Assembly (NCBI RefSeq): GCF_004522235.1
Contig: NZ_SDLT01000001.1
Span: forward strand, 124,001-188,000
Source: Amycolatopsis nivea
Lineage (GTDB): Bacteria > Actinomycetota > Actinomycetes > Mycobacteriales > Pseudonocardiaceae
DNA length: 64,000 nt
Reading direction: 5' to 3'
Below, one piece after another: positions 32,577 through 41,083 of this stretch. The notes under the pieces are model-generated. The model did not search any database and was not told the origin of the DNA. It saw nothing but the letters and a program-made list of their open reading frames with translations. A program made the position numbers and the translations under genes. Numbering within the stretch: the stretch's first letter is position 1; each line of letters opens with the position of its first letter.

Positions 32577-33338
32577 ATGACCGCACCCGCGATCCGCACC
32601 CGGCGGCTGCGCTGCCGCTTCGACGGCGAAGGCGGTCCGGTCGACGCACTGCGGGGCGTGGACCTGGACGTTCCGCGCGGTGCTTTCGCCGCGATCATGG
32701 GCCCGTCGGGCTCAGGGAAAACCACGTTGCTGCACTGTGCGGCCGGTCTGCGCACCCCGACCGAGGGGACCGTCGAACTGGACGGCACGGATCTGTCCAC
32801 TTTGGATGAACCGCGGCTGGCGGAACTGCGCCGCCAGCGGATCGGTTTCGTGTTCCAGCAGTTCAACCTGCTGCCCGCACTGACCGCGGAGGAGAACATC
32901 GAACTGCCGCTGCGGTTGGACGGCCGTGCTCCGGACCCGCGGCGCACTGCGGCGTTGCTGGCACAGGTCGGCCTCGCGCAGCGCGGGGGACACCGGCCGG
33001 GACAGCTTTCCGGCGGTCAGCAGCAACGGGTGGCCGTGGCCCGGGCGCTGGTGACGGACCCGGAGGTGGTGTTCGCCGACGAACCGACCGGCGCGCTGGA
33101 CATCCGCAGCGCGCGGGAAGTTCTGGGCCTGCTGCGGCATCTGGCGGACCGGGGGCAGACGATCGTGATGGTGACGCACGACCCGGTGGCCGCGTCTTAT
33201 GCCGACGCGGTCCTGTTCCTGGCCGACGGCCTGGTGGTCGACCAGTTGGCCCGGCCCACCGCGGCGGCGGTGGCGAACCGGATGGCGGTGCTGGTCGAGT
33301 CCGCGGAGCGGGCGGCGAATGCCGTGGGTGCTCGGTGA
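32577..33338 (+). CDS. ABC transporter ATP-binding protein (LolD/MacB type)
   Basis: A 253-residue ATPase. Walker A is GPSGSGKTT (42-50), the signature is LSGGQQQR (about 143), and Walker B is VVFADEPTGALD (about 163). FVFQQFNLLPALTAEENIELP is the Q-loop region typical of the FtsE/LolD/MacB branch. It pairs with the FtsX-like permease gene 48 bp downstream. This class exports peptides or drugs, or works by mechanotransmission, rather than importing. Controlled by the divergent TetR. Confidence 0.95.
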   Translation: MTAPAIRTRRLRCRFDGEGGPVDALRGVDLDVPRGAFAAIMGPSGSGKTTLLHCAAGLRTPTEGTVELDGTDLSTLDEPRLAELRRQRIGFVFQQFNLLPALTAEENIELPLRLDGRAPDPRRTAALLAQVGLAQRGGHRPGQLSGGQQQRVAVARALVTDPEVVFADEPTGALDIRSAREVLGLLRHLADRGQTIVMVTHDPVAASYADAVLFLADGLVVDQLARPTAAAVANRMAVLVESAERAANAVGAR

Positions 33339-33386
33339 TCCGGCGCGAATGTCCGGTGACCACAGCAAGATCGAAGGGGGATTGAC

Positions 33387-34715
33387 ATGCTGAGACTGGC
33401 TCTACGGCTCTTCGGCCACCATCGGGCCGCCGCGGTGGCCACCGGTCTGGTCGCGCTCGTCGGGATGGCGCTCGTGGTCGCGATGACCGCCCTGCTCGGG
33501 ACCGGCCTTTCCGGCGGCACCGCCGCTGCCGATCGGGGCTTCCTCACCCAGTTCCCGCTGATCCTGGGCGGCTGGGTGGTGGCGATCGTCGTGTTCGCGA
33601 TGGTGTCGACGATCGGCGTCACGCTCGCCGGGCGGTCCGGCGAGATCGGCGGATTGCGGCTGATCGGTGCGGCGCCGCGGCAGATCCGCGTGCTCGTTTC
33701 GATGGAAACCCTCGCGATCACCGCCGTGGCCGCGCTGCCCGGGCTGGGGCTCGGCTACCTGCTCGGGCTCCTGCTGCTGACCGGCGTGCGGTCGACTGGG
33801 CTCACTTCGCCGCGTACGTCGTACGCACCCGGCATCGGGCTGCCGCTGCTCGGCGTCGCGGTGGTGCTGCTGGCCGGAGTTCTCGCCGCGTGGATCGGCA
33901 GCCGCGGCCCGGCTCGGCGGAGCCCGGTGGAAGAGGCGTCGTCCGGCCCGCGCCGGGCCAGGTCGGCGCGGCCGCGGCGGATCTCCGCAATGGTGTTGCT
34001 GGCAGCGGGTTTCGGCTCGGCAAGTGCGGTACTCGCCCTGCCTGCCGACAGCATCGCGACCACCGGCCTGACCGGTCCGGCCGTAGTGCTTTGCTCGATC
34101 GGGTTCGCGATTCTTGCCCCGGAACTGATCGCCGCGGCCAACCGGATCGTCGGCCGGCTCTCGCACGGGGCGAAGAACGCCGAGGCGCACCTGGCGGGCG
34201 TGAACCTGCGCGCGGCTCCGGAACGCGCCCGTCCGATCGTCACTTTCCTAACCCTGCTGGTCGGCGTTTCCGCGGGCACGCTCGCCATGCAGGGCATCGA
34301 AAACCAGCACAGCGTCCCGGGCAGCACCGGCGAGGTGCTGGCGTCGATCAACTACCTGGTGGTCGTCCTGATTTCGCTCTTCATGGCGATCGCGCTGACC
34401 AACAACCTGGTGGCCGCGATCGGCGACCGGCGGACGGAGTTCGCGACGCTGTCGCTGATCGGCTCGACCGTCCGGCAGGTCCGCGGCATGCTCCTGCGCG
34501 AAACCGCCGCCGCGGCCGTGCTGGCGATCGTCGTCGCGGTCGTGGGCTCGGTGCTGTGCGTGCTGCCGTTCTCGATCGTCAAGACGGGCGGTCCGGCGGC
34601 CGCGTTCAGCGGCTGGCCGTTCCTGGCGAGCGCGGTGTTCGGGGGAGGAGTGGTGCTGCTGGCGACGGCTTTGGCCGGGGCACGGGTGATTCGCGCCGCA
34701 GCGCTCGCTGGGTAG
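33387..34715 (+). CDS. FtsX-like ABC transporter permease
   Basis: A 442-residue membrane protein with about ten hydrophobic segments in two FtsX-like halves. TLAGRSGEIGGLRLIGAAPRQIRVLV in the first half and DRRTEFATLSLIGSTVRQVRGML in the second are the coupling-helix regions that contact the ATPase. The large extracellular domain of MacB is absent, so it belongs to the short BceB/YknZ-like or actinobacterial drug-resistance group. It forms an exporter with the preceding ATPase gene. Confidence 0.92.
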   Translation: MLRLALRLFGHHRAAAVATGLVALVGMALVVAMTALLGTGLSGGTAAADRGFLTQFPLILGGWVVAIVVFAMVSTIGVTLAGRSGEIGGLRLIGAAPRQIRVLVSMETLAITAVAALPGLGLGYLLGLLLLTGVRSTGLTSPRTSYAPGIGLPLLGVAVVLLAGVLAAWIGSRGPARRSPVEEASSGPRRARSARPRRISAMVLLAAGFGSASAVLALPADSIATTGLTGPAVVLCSIGFAILAPELIAAANRIVGRLSHGAKNAEAHLAGVNLRAAPERARPIVTFLTLLVGVSAGTLAMQGIENQHSVPGSTGEVLASINYLVVVLISLFMAIALTNNLVAAIGDRRTEFATLSLIGSTVRQVRGMLLRETAAAAVLAIVVAVVGSVLCVLPFSIVKTGGPAAAFSGWPFLASAVFGGGVVLLATALAGARVIRAAALAG

Positions 34716-34739
34716 CCGGTCGCTTGCGATACTCGGGGC

Positions 34740-35066
34740 ATGATCTTGATCGTCCTCAAAGCACAGATCCGTCCCGAGAAGCGAGCCGAGTGGCTGGAAG
34801 GCATCGAGCGCTACACCGCGAACGTGCGGAGCGAACCGGGCAACGTCTCGTTTGACTACTACCAGAACGGCGGCGACGAGAACGAGTTCGTCATGGTCGA
34901 GGTCTTCGCCGACAGCGCCGCCGGGGACGCGCACGTCGCGACCCAGCACGCGCAGGAGTTCTTCCCGTTCATGTCGACGGTCGTCGCGAAGAAGCCCGAG
35001 ATCAACTACCAGAACCTCGACGGTGCGGCCTGGTCGGAAATGGCCGAGGTCACGCCGGTGGACTAG
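34740..35066 (+). CDS. Antibiotic biosynthesis monooxygenase (ABM)-domain protein
   Basis: A 108-residue single-domain ABM protein with dimeric alpha/beta barrel fold. It matches the YgiN-like pattern: IVLKAQIRPEKRAEWLEGIE, ANVRSEPGNVSFDYYQNGGD, FVMVEVFADSAAGDAHVATQH and FFPFMSTVVAKKPE. Such proteins oxidise quinols or act as co-factor-free monooxygenases. ATG 34740 begins 25 bp after the permease stop, so it may be in the same transcript. A strong terminator follows its stop. Confidence 0.9.
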   Translation: MILIVLKAQIRPEKRAEWLEGIERYTANVRSEPGNVSFDYYQNGGDENEFVMVEVFADSAAGDAHVATQHAQEFFPFMSTVVAKKPEINYQNLDGAAWSEMAEVTPVD

Positions 35067-35070
35067 CCGG

Positions 35071-35112
35071 ACGGCCGATCGCGGTGGCCAGCAGGTCGCC
35101 GCGATCGGCCGT
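35071..35112. terminator. Strong bidirectional terminator
   Basis: A perfect 14-bp stem, ACGGCCGATCGCGG (35071-35084) with its complement at 35099-35112, encloses a 14-nt loop. It lies 4 bp after the ABM stop and 29 bp from the stop of the convergent wHTH gene; TTT follows the right arm. Confidence 0.85.
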
Positions 35113-35141
35113 TTACTCCACAGTGGACACTTCAGGGAGAC

Positions 35142-35453
35142 TCAGCCGCGGCGTTCCGCCCGCTGCGACTGCTCGACGATCTGATTCAGGGCCGCGACAT
35201 GCGTGCGCAGCGCCTGGTGCCCGGAACCGCTGAGGTTGAGCCAAGTTCGCGGCCGTTTGCCCACGTATCCCTTTTTGACTTCGACGTATCCGGCGTTGGC
35301 CAGGTTCGCGATCTGCTTGGACAGCGCGGAATCCGATAGCCCGGCCGAGTCGCGGACCCAGCTGAACTCCGCCCACTCGGTCCCGGACAGCAACGCCGCG
35401 ATGGACAGCCGGGTGGGGTCGAGGAGGAGCGGATCCAGATCAGGCATGGCCAT
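35142..35453 (-). CDS. Winged-helix DNA-binding protein (HTH_34 type)
   Basis: A 103-residue wHTH regulator. RLSIAALLSGTEWAEFSWVRD leads to the recognition helix SDSALSKQIANLANAGYVEV and the wing KGYVGKRPRTWLNLSGSG. Such small MarR-like proteins commonly follow a membrane protein gene and repress their own operon. Its ATG overlaps the upstream membrane-protein stop by 14 bp. A 52-bp imperfect palindrome before the operon is the likely target. Confidence 0.88.
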   Translation of the reverse strand: MAMPDLDPLLLDPTRLSIAALLSGTEWAEFSWVRDSAGLSDSALSKQIANLANAGYVEVKKGYVGKRPRTWLNLSGSGHQALRTHVAALNQIVEQSQRAERRG

Positions 35454-35937
35454 GCGGCGCGCCTCCCGAACGGCTGCGCCGGATCAGCGCGGCCAGCCCT
35501 CGTCGCAGGTGCTGCCCGAACCCGATCAGCACGATCGCCAGTACTGCGCCCAGGATTGTGTTCCCGTAAGGGATCTGCACGTGCAGCAGCGCCAGCGCGA
35601 CGGCCGCCGCCACGCACACGAGGACGAAGACGAGCGCGATGGCGAACCTCGGCCGGATCGCGGACTTGTCCATTCGCACGCGGTGACCCAGTACCGCCGA
35701 GCCTCGGCGGGTGCGCAGCATCAGCACGTAGCCCACGACGAGCACGGCGAGGACGAGGCCCTTCCACTCGGCGGCGCTGGGCAGGAAGTCTGCCGAAGCC
35801 AGATACAGGAAGACGACGAGCGCGAAGACGACGTCGACCCACTTCGCGCCCTGCAGTTCGTCCAGCGCCTGATCCCTGCGGTGGTCGACGTCCCGCAACG
35901 CGCGGGCCGCCTCTTCCGGGGAGGGTTGCTCAGCCAT
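35440..35937 (-). CDS. Small membrane protein co-transcribed with a wHTH regulator
   Basis: A 165-residue protein with four membrane segments (about 30-50, 58-78, 95-115 and 122-142) and a charged cytoplasmic N-terminus, MAEQPSPEEAARALRDVDHRRDQ. It resembles actinobacterial membrane proteins always found with an HTH_34-type regulator, whose function is unknown. ATG 35937 follows GGAGGC. It is the first gene of a two-gene operon that starts beside the large inverted repeat 35961-36012. Confidence 0.78.
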   Translation of the reverse strand: MAEQPSPEEAARALRDVDHRRDQALDELQGAKWVDVVFALVVFLYLASADFLPSAAEWKGLVLAVLVVGYVLMLRTRRGSAVLGHRVRMDKSAIRPRFAIALVFVLVCVAAAVALALLHVQIPYGNTILGAVLAIVLIGFGQHLRRGLAALIRRSRSGGAPHGHA

Positions 35938-35960
35938 GGCCGCCTCCTTGTCTGTCCGAG

Positions 35961-36012
35961 AGTACTTGCCTGAGGAGAAAGTACACTGCCACTTTCCTCT
36001 TGGGCAAGTACT
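35961..36012. promoter_or_regulatory. Large imperfect palindrome upstream of the membrane protein/wHTH operon
   Basis: Arms of 22 bp (35961-35982 and 35991-36012) match at 18 positions; the outer ten, AGTACTTGCC and GGCAAGTACT, are perfect. The inner AAAGT/ACTTT are also paired. The spacer is 8 bp. It sits 24 bp before the start codon, in AT-richer DNA, and probably holds the promoter and two wHTH dimers' binding sites. Confidence 0.75.
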
Positions 36013-36099
36013 GGCTTGGCGGGGAACAGCGTTGGGCTGGCGCGGTTCGCCGTGGGGGCGGCTGCGGCTGATGGGGTGCGCGCGGGTCCCGGACCGGCA

Positions 36100-36490
36100 G
36101 CGGGAAGGCGGCCGCCAGGCTTGACCTGGCGAGTGCTGGAGGTGCTGCGAAAACGGCGGTGGGAACTGGCGGCTGCCAGGTTCGACCTGGCGAGTGCTGG
36201 ACGCGCCTGGGGAAGCGCCGCTCATGTCGGCAGGGGGAACTGGCGGCCGCCGGGTTCGCGCGTGCTGGAGGTGCTGCGAAAACGGCGGTGGGAACTGGCG
36301 GCCGCCGGGCTCGACCTGGCGAGTGCTGGACGCGCCTGGGAAAGCGCGGCTCGTCTCGGCGGCGGGAACGGGCGGCCGCCGGGTTCGCGGGTGTTGGAGG
36401 TGCGGCGAAAGCGCGGCTCATCTCGGCAGCGGGAACGGGTGGCCGCCAGTCTCGTGAGTGCTGGACGCGCGGCGAAAAGCGCGGTGCATC
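36100..36490. repeat. Alternating 60/68-bp direct repeats
   Basis: Six units begin at about 36133, 36193, 36261, 36321, 36389 and 36456 with GTG(C/T)TGGA. Two unit types alternate: type A continues GGTGCTGCGAAAACGGCGG, type B continues CGCGCCTGGGAAAGCGCGG. Both end in GGGAACTGGCGGCCGCC-like sequence. The higher-order period is about 128 bp. The stretch 35938-36500 has no believable gene; open frames there reflect GC bias. Confidence 0.85.
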
Positions 36491-36500
36491 CCGTCGGGAG

Positions 36501-37526
36501 TCAGCCCTCGCGCCGAGTCGACCCCCGCAGTCGCAGTTCCGGAGTCAGGAACACCGGCCCCGCAGGCGTTTCGGCACCCGACAACCGAGCCAGCATCAGG
36601 TCGACCGCGCGTTCGGCCAAAGCTTCGTGCGTCAGGTCCATCGCGGTGATCGGCGGGGTGCTCGTGCGGGCGTGTTCGCTGTCGGTCAGTGCGGCGAGCA
36701 GCAGATCGTCCGGGATGCGCAGGCCCTGTGCGGCCGCGGCGTCGGCGATGAGCGGGGCGAAATCGCTGGTCGCGACCACGATCGCGTCCGGTCGGTCCGG
36801 GCCGGACAGCAAGGGCTGCACCAGTTCGGGCACGTCCCCGGGCGTCAAGCCCTCGCTGAGCAAGGCGGTCCGCGGCGGCAGCGCGCGCCGTTTGCACCAC
36901 GCGAGATAGGTTTCGCGCGGCCGTCGGTTCCAGGCGTTGTCCTCGGTGCCGGACAGCAGCAGCACGTCGCGCGCGCCCTGGTCGTAGAGGTGGTCCAGCA
37001 GCGCTTCGACCACCGGCGGGTAGTCCAGCCGCACCGCCCACGGCAGGTCCGGGTGCTCCGGGTCCTCCTCGACGGTCACCACCGGCAGGCCGCGGCCGAG
37101 CAATTCGGCCAGAGCGGTGTCGCCGCCGTAGGGGTGGGCCACGATGCAGCCGTCCATGGGCACGCTCGCCACCGCCGGGTCGTGCAGGTCGGGGACGTGG
37201 ATCAGGCCGGTCTTGTGCCGCAGCATCTCGGTCGCGATCGAGCCGACGAGCCTGTTGAACGTCTCGGCGCGGTCGGGCGTGCCGGCCACCGCGTAGCGCG
37301 GCCGCAGGATGAGCCCCACCAGCCCGGACCGGCCGGTGCGCAGCGAGCGCGCGTTCGGGTTCGGGTCGTAGCCCAGCTCCGCCGCGGCCTCGCGCACCCG
37401 CGCCTTGGTCGCCGCGGAAATGGGCCTGCGCCCGGAAAGCGCGTGCGAAACCGTGCTGATCGAAACCCCGGCGCGCTCGGCGACCTCCCGGATCGTCACC
37501 GGCCGTTTGCCGCCCTCGGTCTCCAC
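36501..37526 (-). CDS. LacI-family regulator of the MFS/hydantoinase operon
   Basis: A 341-residue LacI-type repressor. The helix-turn-helix is TIREVAERAGVSISTVSHALSG with hinge NARSLRTGRSGLVGL; the effector domain follows. GTG at 37526 is preceded by AAGGGGAA at proper spacing. A perfect 20-bp palindrome lies between it and the divergent MFS gene, close to the latter's ribosome site, so the repressor should block the MFS and hydantoinase genes. The ligand is probably the transported lactam or acid. Confidence 0.93.
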   Translation of the reverse strand: METEGGKRPVTIREVAERAGVSISTVSHALSGRRPISAATKARVREAAAELGYDPNPNARSLRTGRSGLVGLILRPRYAVAGTPDRAETFNRLVGSIATEMLRHKTGLIHVPDLHDPAVASVPMDGCIVAHPYGGDTALAELLGRGLPVVTVEEDPEHPDLPWAVRLDYPPVVEALLDHLYDQGARDVLLLSGTEDNAWNRRPRETYLAWCKRRALPPRTALLSEGLTPGDVPELVQPLLSGPDRPDAIVVATSDFAPLIADAAAAQGLRIPDDLLLAALTDSEHARTSTPPITAMDLTHEALAERAVDLMLARLSGAETPAGPVFLTPELRLRGSTRREG

Positions 37527-37630
37527 CGTCGTTCCCCTTCGCGCTGCCTCCGGACGGCCCAGTATCGCCCACCGGCCGGCCCAGGAGGTCTTGACACCGC
37601 ACCGGCGCGCGGGTTTGATGCCGCGAAAGC

Positions 37631-37650
37631 TCATCAAAACGTTTTGATGA
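37631..37650. promoter_or_regulatory. LacI-type operator
   Basis: TCATCAAAACGTTTTGATGA is a perfect 20-bp palindrome with the AACGTT centre. It ends 4 bp before the AGGAGG of the MFS gene (37655-37660). Confidence 0.93.
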
Positions 37651-37664
37651 TGATAGGAGGCGCC

Positions 37665-38999
37665 ATGGCCGCCCCGCACGAGCCCGCCCCGCCCACCGCC
37701 GCCGCGCCGACCGTCGGCGACGTCTGCACCGGGATGGGGCTGACCCGACGGCATTGGCTCGCCGGATCGGTGCTGTTCTTCGCGTTCGTCGTCGAGGCCT
37801 GGGAACAGGTCGGGCTGGTCTACGTCTCGAACGGGATCGCGGGCGAATTCGGCGTGGACAACACGAAACTGGGCTGGGCCCTGTCCGCGGTCGCGTTCGG
37901 CATGGTCCCCGGCGCGCTGCTGTGGGGCGGGCTGATCGACCGGCTCGGCCGCCGCCGCGTGACGGTCGCGAGCCTGCTGATTTACGCGGTCCTCGCGCTG
38001 GCGGCGGGGCTTTCGCCGGCGTTCTGGCCGTTTGTCGTGCTGCGGTTCCTGTCCGGCGTCGCGTTCGGCGGGGTTTACGCGGTCACGTTCCCGTACTTCC
38101 TCGAACTGCTGCCGACCGCTCGCCGCGGCCAAGGCGCGGTCGCGCTCAGCATCGGGTTTCCGATCGGCACGCTGCTGTGCATCGGCGTGAGCCAGTCGCT
38201 CGGCACGATCAGCTGGCGTGCGGTCGCCGTTGTCGCCGCGCTGGCCGGGCTGTGGGCGTTCGCCGTGCTGCGCTGGGTGCCCGAATCGCCGTACTGGCTC
38301 GCGCGGCGCGGGCGGCACGCGGAGGCCGCCGCGGTCTTGCGTGGTCTCGGCGCGGAAATTCCGGCTGACACAACGTTTTCCGTCGAGGATGCCGACCGCA
38401 AGGCGGGTGCGGTGCGGAACCTGTTCCGGTCTCCGGTGCGGCGGCGGTTCCTGCCGTTGCTGCTCACGTCGTTCACGTTCAGCTGGGGTTATTGGGGTTT
38501 GCAGACCTGGCTGCCGGTCCTGCTGCAGAACCGCGGGCTGAGCGTGTCCGGCGCGCTGTGGTTCGTCGCGGTGACGCAGGTGGTGTCCGTGCCCGGCTAC
38601 CTGCTCGCCGCGTGGCTGACCCGACGGCACGGGCGCAAGCGGATCTTCCTGCTCTTCGCGCTGGCCTCGGCGATCGGCGGGGTGCTCTTCGGCCTCGCCA
38701 CCGGTTCCACGCAGCTGTACGCGGGCAACCTGATCCTCGCGTTCTTCTCGCTCGGCGCCTGGGGCATCTGGAACACCTGGTCGGCCGAGGTGCTGCCGAC
38801 CGGGCTGCGCGGCGTCGGCTACTCCTGGTCCACCTCGGCGATCCTGCTGGCGAACACCGTTTCGGTGCCGGTGATCGGCGCGATGATGGACCACGGGGTG
38901 GCGTCCTCGCTGACCGTCGCGTCGATCGTCGCCTTCCTCGTCGTGGCGCTGCTCGCCGTCCTTCCGCTGCCCGAGACCGAGGGTCGCGCGCTCACCTGA
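37665..38999 (+). CDS. MFS transporter (sugar/organic-acid porter type)
   Basis: A 444-residue, 12-segment MFS permease. GGLIDRLGRRRVTVASLLIY is the loop 2-3 motif, VLRFLSGVAFGGVYAVTFPYFLELLPT lies in segments 4-5 and WVPESPYWLARRGR ends the first half, as in the NiaP/sialate/aromatic-acid group. ATG 37665 follows AGGAGG. It is the first gene of an operon with hydantoinase A and B genes, so it probably imports their substrate (a hydantoin, 5-oxoproline or related cyclic amide). Confidence 0.92.
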   Translation: MAAPHEPAPPTAAAPTVGDVCTGMGLTRRHWLAGSVLFFAFVVEAWEQVGLVYVSNGIAGEFGVDNTKLGWALSAVAFGMVPGALLWGGLIDRLGRRRVTVASLLIYAVLALAAGLSPAFWPFVVLRFLSGVAFGGVYAVTFPYFLELLPTARRGQGAVALSIGFPIGTLLCIGVSQSLGTISWRAVAVVAALAGLWAFAVLRWVPESPYWLARRGRHAEAAAVLRGLGAEIPADTTFSVEDADRKAGAVRNLFRSPVRRRFLPLLLTSFTFSWGYWGLQTWLPVLLQNRGLSVSGALWFVAVTQVVSVPGYLLAAWLTRRHGRKRIFLLFALASAIGGVLFGLATGSTQLYAGNLILAFFSLGAWGIWNTWSAEVLPTGLRGVGYSWSTSAILLANTVSVPVIGAMMDHGVASSLTVASIVAFLVVALLAVLPLPETEGRALT

Positions 39000-39025
39000 G
39001 TTCCCTTATCCGACAAGGAGTTCCC

Positions 39026-41083
39026 ATGACCTACCGGGTCGCCATGGACATCGGCGGCACCTTCACCGACGTGGTCGTCCACGACGGCGCGACGCAGCGG
39101 CTGCGCGCGGGCAAGGTGCTCACCACCCCCGACGACCTCGCGCGCGGCGTTTTCGGCGCGCTGGAAGGGTTCGACCTGCCGTTCGCGGAGATCGAGTTCT
39201 TCGTGCACGGCACCACGCAAGGCCTGAACGCGCTGCTCGAACGGCGCGGCGCGAAGGTGCTGATCCTGACCACGAAGGGGATCGGCGACGTCTACCGGAT
39301 CGCGCGCGGCAACCGGAACCGGCTGTTCGACCTGCATTACCGCAAGCCCGCGCCGCTCGTCGGCCCGGAAGCGGTCGCGGAGGTCGCCGGACGGCTCGAC
39401 GCCACCGGCGCGGAGCTCGAACCGCTCGACGAGGACGCCGTGCGGCTGGTCGCGAAACGCGTGCGCGAAGAGGGTTTCGAGGCCGTCGCGGTGTGTTTCC
39501 TGTTCTCCTACCTGGATTCCGGGCACGAACGCCGGGCCGGGGAGATCCTGCGGGACGAGCTCGGCGACGACGCGCTGGTCGTGCTCTCCCACGAGGTCGC
39601 GCCGGAATGGCGGGAGTACGAGCGGACGTCGACGGCGGTGCTCGAGGCCTACACCGGCCCGTCGGTGCACCGCTACCTCGACCGCATCGAAGCGCGGTTC
39701 ACCGAGAAGGGCCTGCACGTCCCAGTGCACGTCATGCAGTCCTCCGGCGGTCTGGTGAACGCCGGGTTCGCGCGGCGGCATCCCTTGCAGACACTGCTGT
39801 CCGGCCCCGTCGGCGGCACGATGGGCGGCGTCGCGGCGGCAAAGCTGCTCGGCCGCCCGGACCTGATCTGCGTCGACATGGGCGGGACTTCGTTCGACGT
39901 CTCCCTGGTCATGGACTACGCCGCCGACGTTTCGCCGGACGGCGAGGCGGAGGGTTTCCCGCTGCTGATGCCGCTGGTCAACCTGCATACCGTCGGCGCG
40001 GGCGGCGGTTCGCTCGCCTACGCCGAGGGCGACGCGCTGCGGGTCGGCCCCGAGTCGGCGGGCGCGGTGCCCGGTCCTGCGTGCTACGGCCGCGGTGGCA
40101 CGCAGGCGACGGTCACCGACGCGAACTGCGTGCTCGGCCGCGTCGATCCCGAGTCGTTCGCCGGCGGCGGAATGCCGCTCGACCTGGACGCCGCGCGCAC
40201 CGCCGTCTCGACGCTGGCGCAGCAGTTGAGCATGGACCCGATCGAGCTGGCGTCCGGGATTTGCGACGTCGGAAACGCCAAGATGGCGCAGGCGATCCGC
40301 ACTCTGACCGTCGAGCACGGTCGCGAGCCGGGCCAGTTCGCGCTGCTCGCGTTCGGCGGTGCCGGGCCGATGCACGCGGCGTTCATCGCGCAGGAAATCG
40401 GCATCACCGAGGTGATCGTGCCGCGGTTTCCCGGCGCGTTCTCGGCGTGGGGAATGCTGGAGGCGGACGTCCGGCGGGACTTCACCATGCAGTTCTTCGC
40501 CAACGGAGCCGAACTCGACACGCGCGCGTTGCGGGTGGCGCTCGATTCGCTGCGCGATCAGGCGCTGGAAGCGTTGCAGGAGCAGGGGATCCCCGAGGAC
40601 CGCCGCTCGGTGACGCACGGCGTCGACATGCGGTACGAGAGCCAGGACTACACCCTGACTGTGCCGATCCTGGACGACGATCCGGTCGACAGCCCCGATT
40701 TCCTGCCCGCCGTCGAAGCGCGGTTCGCCGAAATCCACCACCAGCGGTACGGCCACGCGACCCCCGGCGCGCCCGTGCAGTTCGTCGCGCTCCGCACCAC
40801 CGGACACGGCGTCGTCGACCGTTCTGCGGCGGCTGCCGAAGCGAGCGCCGAACGGCCGGATCCGGTGGTCCGCGACGTCGTCTTCGCCGGACAGCCAGTG
40901 CCCACCACGATCGTGGCGCGCTCGTCGCTCGCGCCCGGCAGCCGGTTGGCCGGACCCGCGATCGTGCACGAGGAAACCGCCACCACGGTCGTACCGCCGG
41001 ACGCCGAACTCGCCGTCGACGACCGCGGCTTCCTGGTCGTCACCCTCGCGGCCGCCGGCCACCTGCAGGAGGAACACGCGTGA
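39026..41083 (+). CDS. Hydantoinase/oxoprolinase subunit A (HyuA-like)
   Basis: A 685-residue ATP-dependent subunit. Hydantoinase/5-oxoprolinase enzymes open cyclic amides (hydantoins, 5-oxoproline) or carboxylate ketones using ATP. The actin-like ATP-binding start is VAMDIGGTFTDVVVHDG; FFVHGTTQGLNALLERRGAKV, DMGGTSFDVSLV and LHTVGAGGGSLAY are diagnostic. The cofactor-binding C-terminus is complete. ATG 39026 follows AAGGAG. Subunit B overlaps by 4 bp, so the two form one complex. Confidence 0.95.
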   Translation: MTYRVAMDIGGTFTDVVVHDGATQRLRAGKVLTTPDDLARGVFGALEGFDLPFAEIEFFVHGTTQGLNALLERRGAKVLILTTKGIGDVYRIARGNRNRLFDLHYRKPAPLVGPEAVAEVAGRLDATGAELEPLDEDAVRLVAKRVREEGFEAVAVCFLFSYLDSGHERRAGEILRDELGDDALVVLSHEVAPEWREYERTSTAVLEAYTGPSVHRYLDRIEARFTEKGLHVPVHVMQSSGGLVNAGFARRHPLQTLLSGPVGGTMGGVAAAKLLGRPDLICVDMGGTSFDVSLVMDYAADVSPDGEAEGFPLLMPLVNLHTVGAGGGSLAYAEGDALRVGPESAGAVPGPACYGRGGTQATVTDANCVLGRVDPESFAGGGMPLDLDAARTAVSTLAQQLSMDPIELASGICDVGNAKMAQAIRTLTVEHGREPGQFALLAFGGAGPMHAAFIAQEIGITEVIVPRFPGAFSAWGMLEADVRRDFTMQFFANGAELDTRALRVALDSLRDQALEALQEQGIPEDRRSVTHGVDMRYESQDYTLTVPILDDDPVDSPDFLPAVEARFAEIHHQRYGHATPGAPVQFVALRTTGHGVVDRSAAAAEASAERPDPVVRDVVFAGQPVPTTIVARSSLAPGSRLAGPAIVHEETATTVVPPDAELAVDDRGFLVVTLAAAGHLQEEHA

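Noticed and set aside
36133..36490. Possible CRISPR array or repeat protein
   Set aside because: Units adjoin without spacers, lengths 60 and 68 bp alternate and break any frame.
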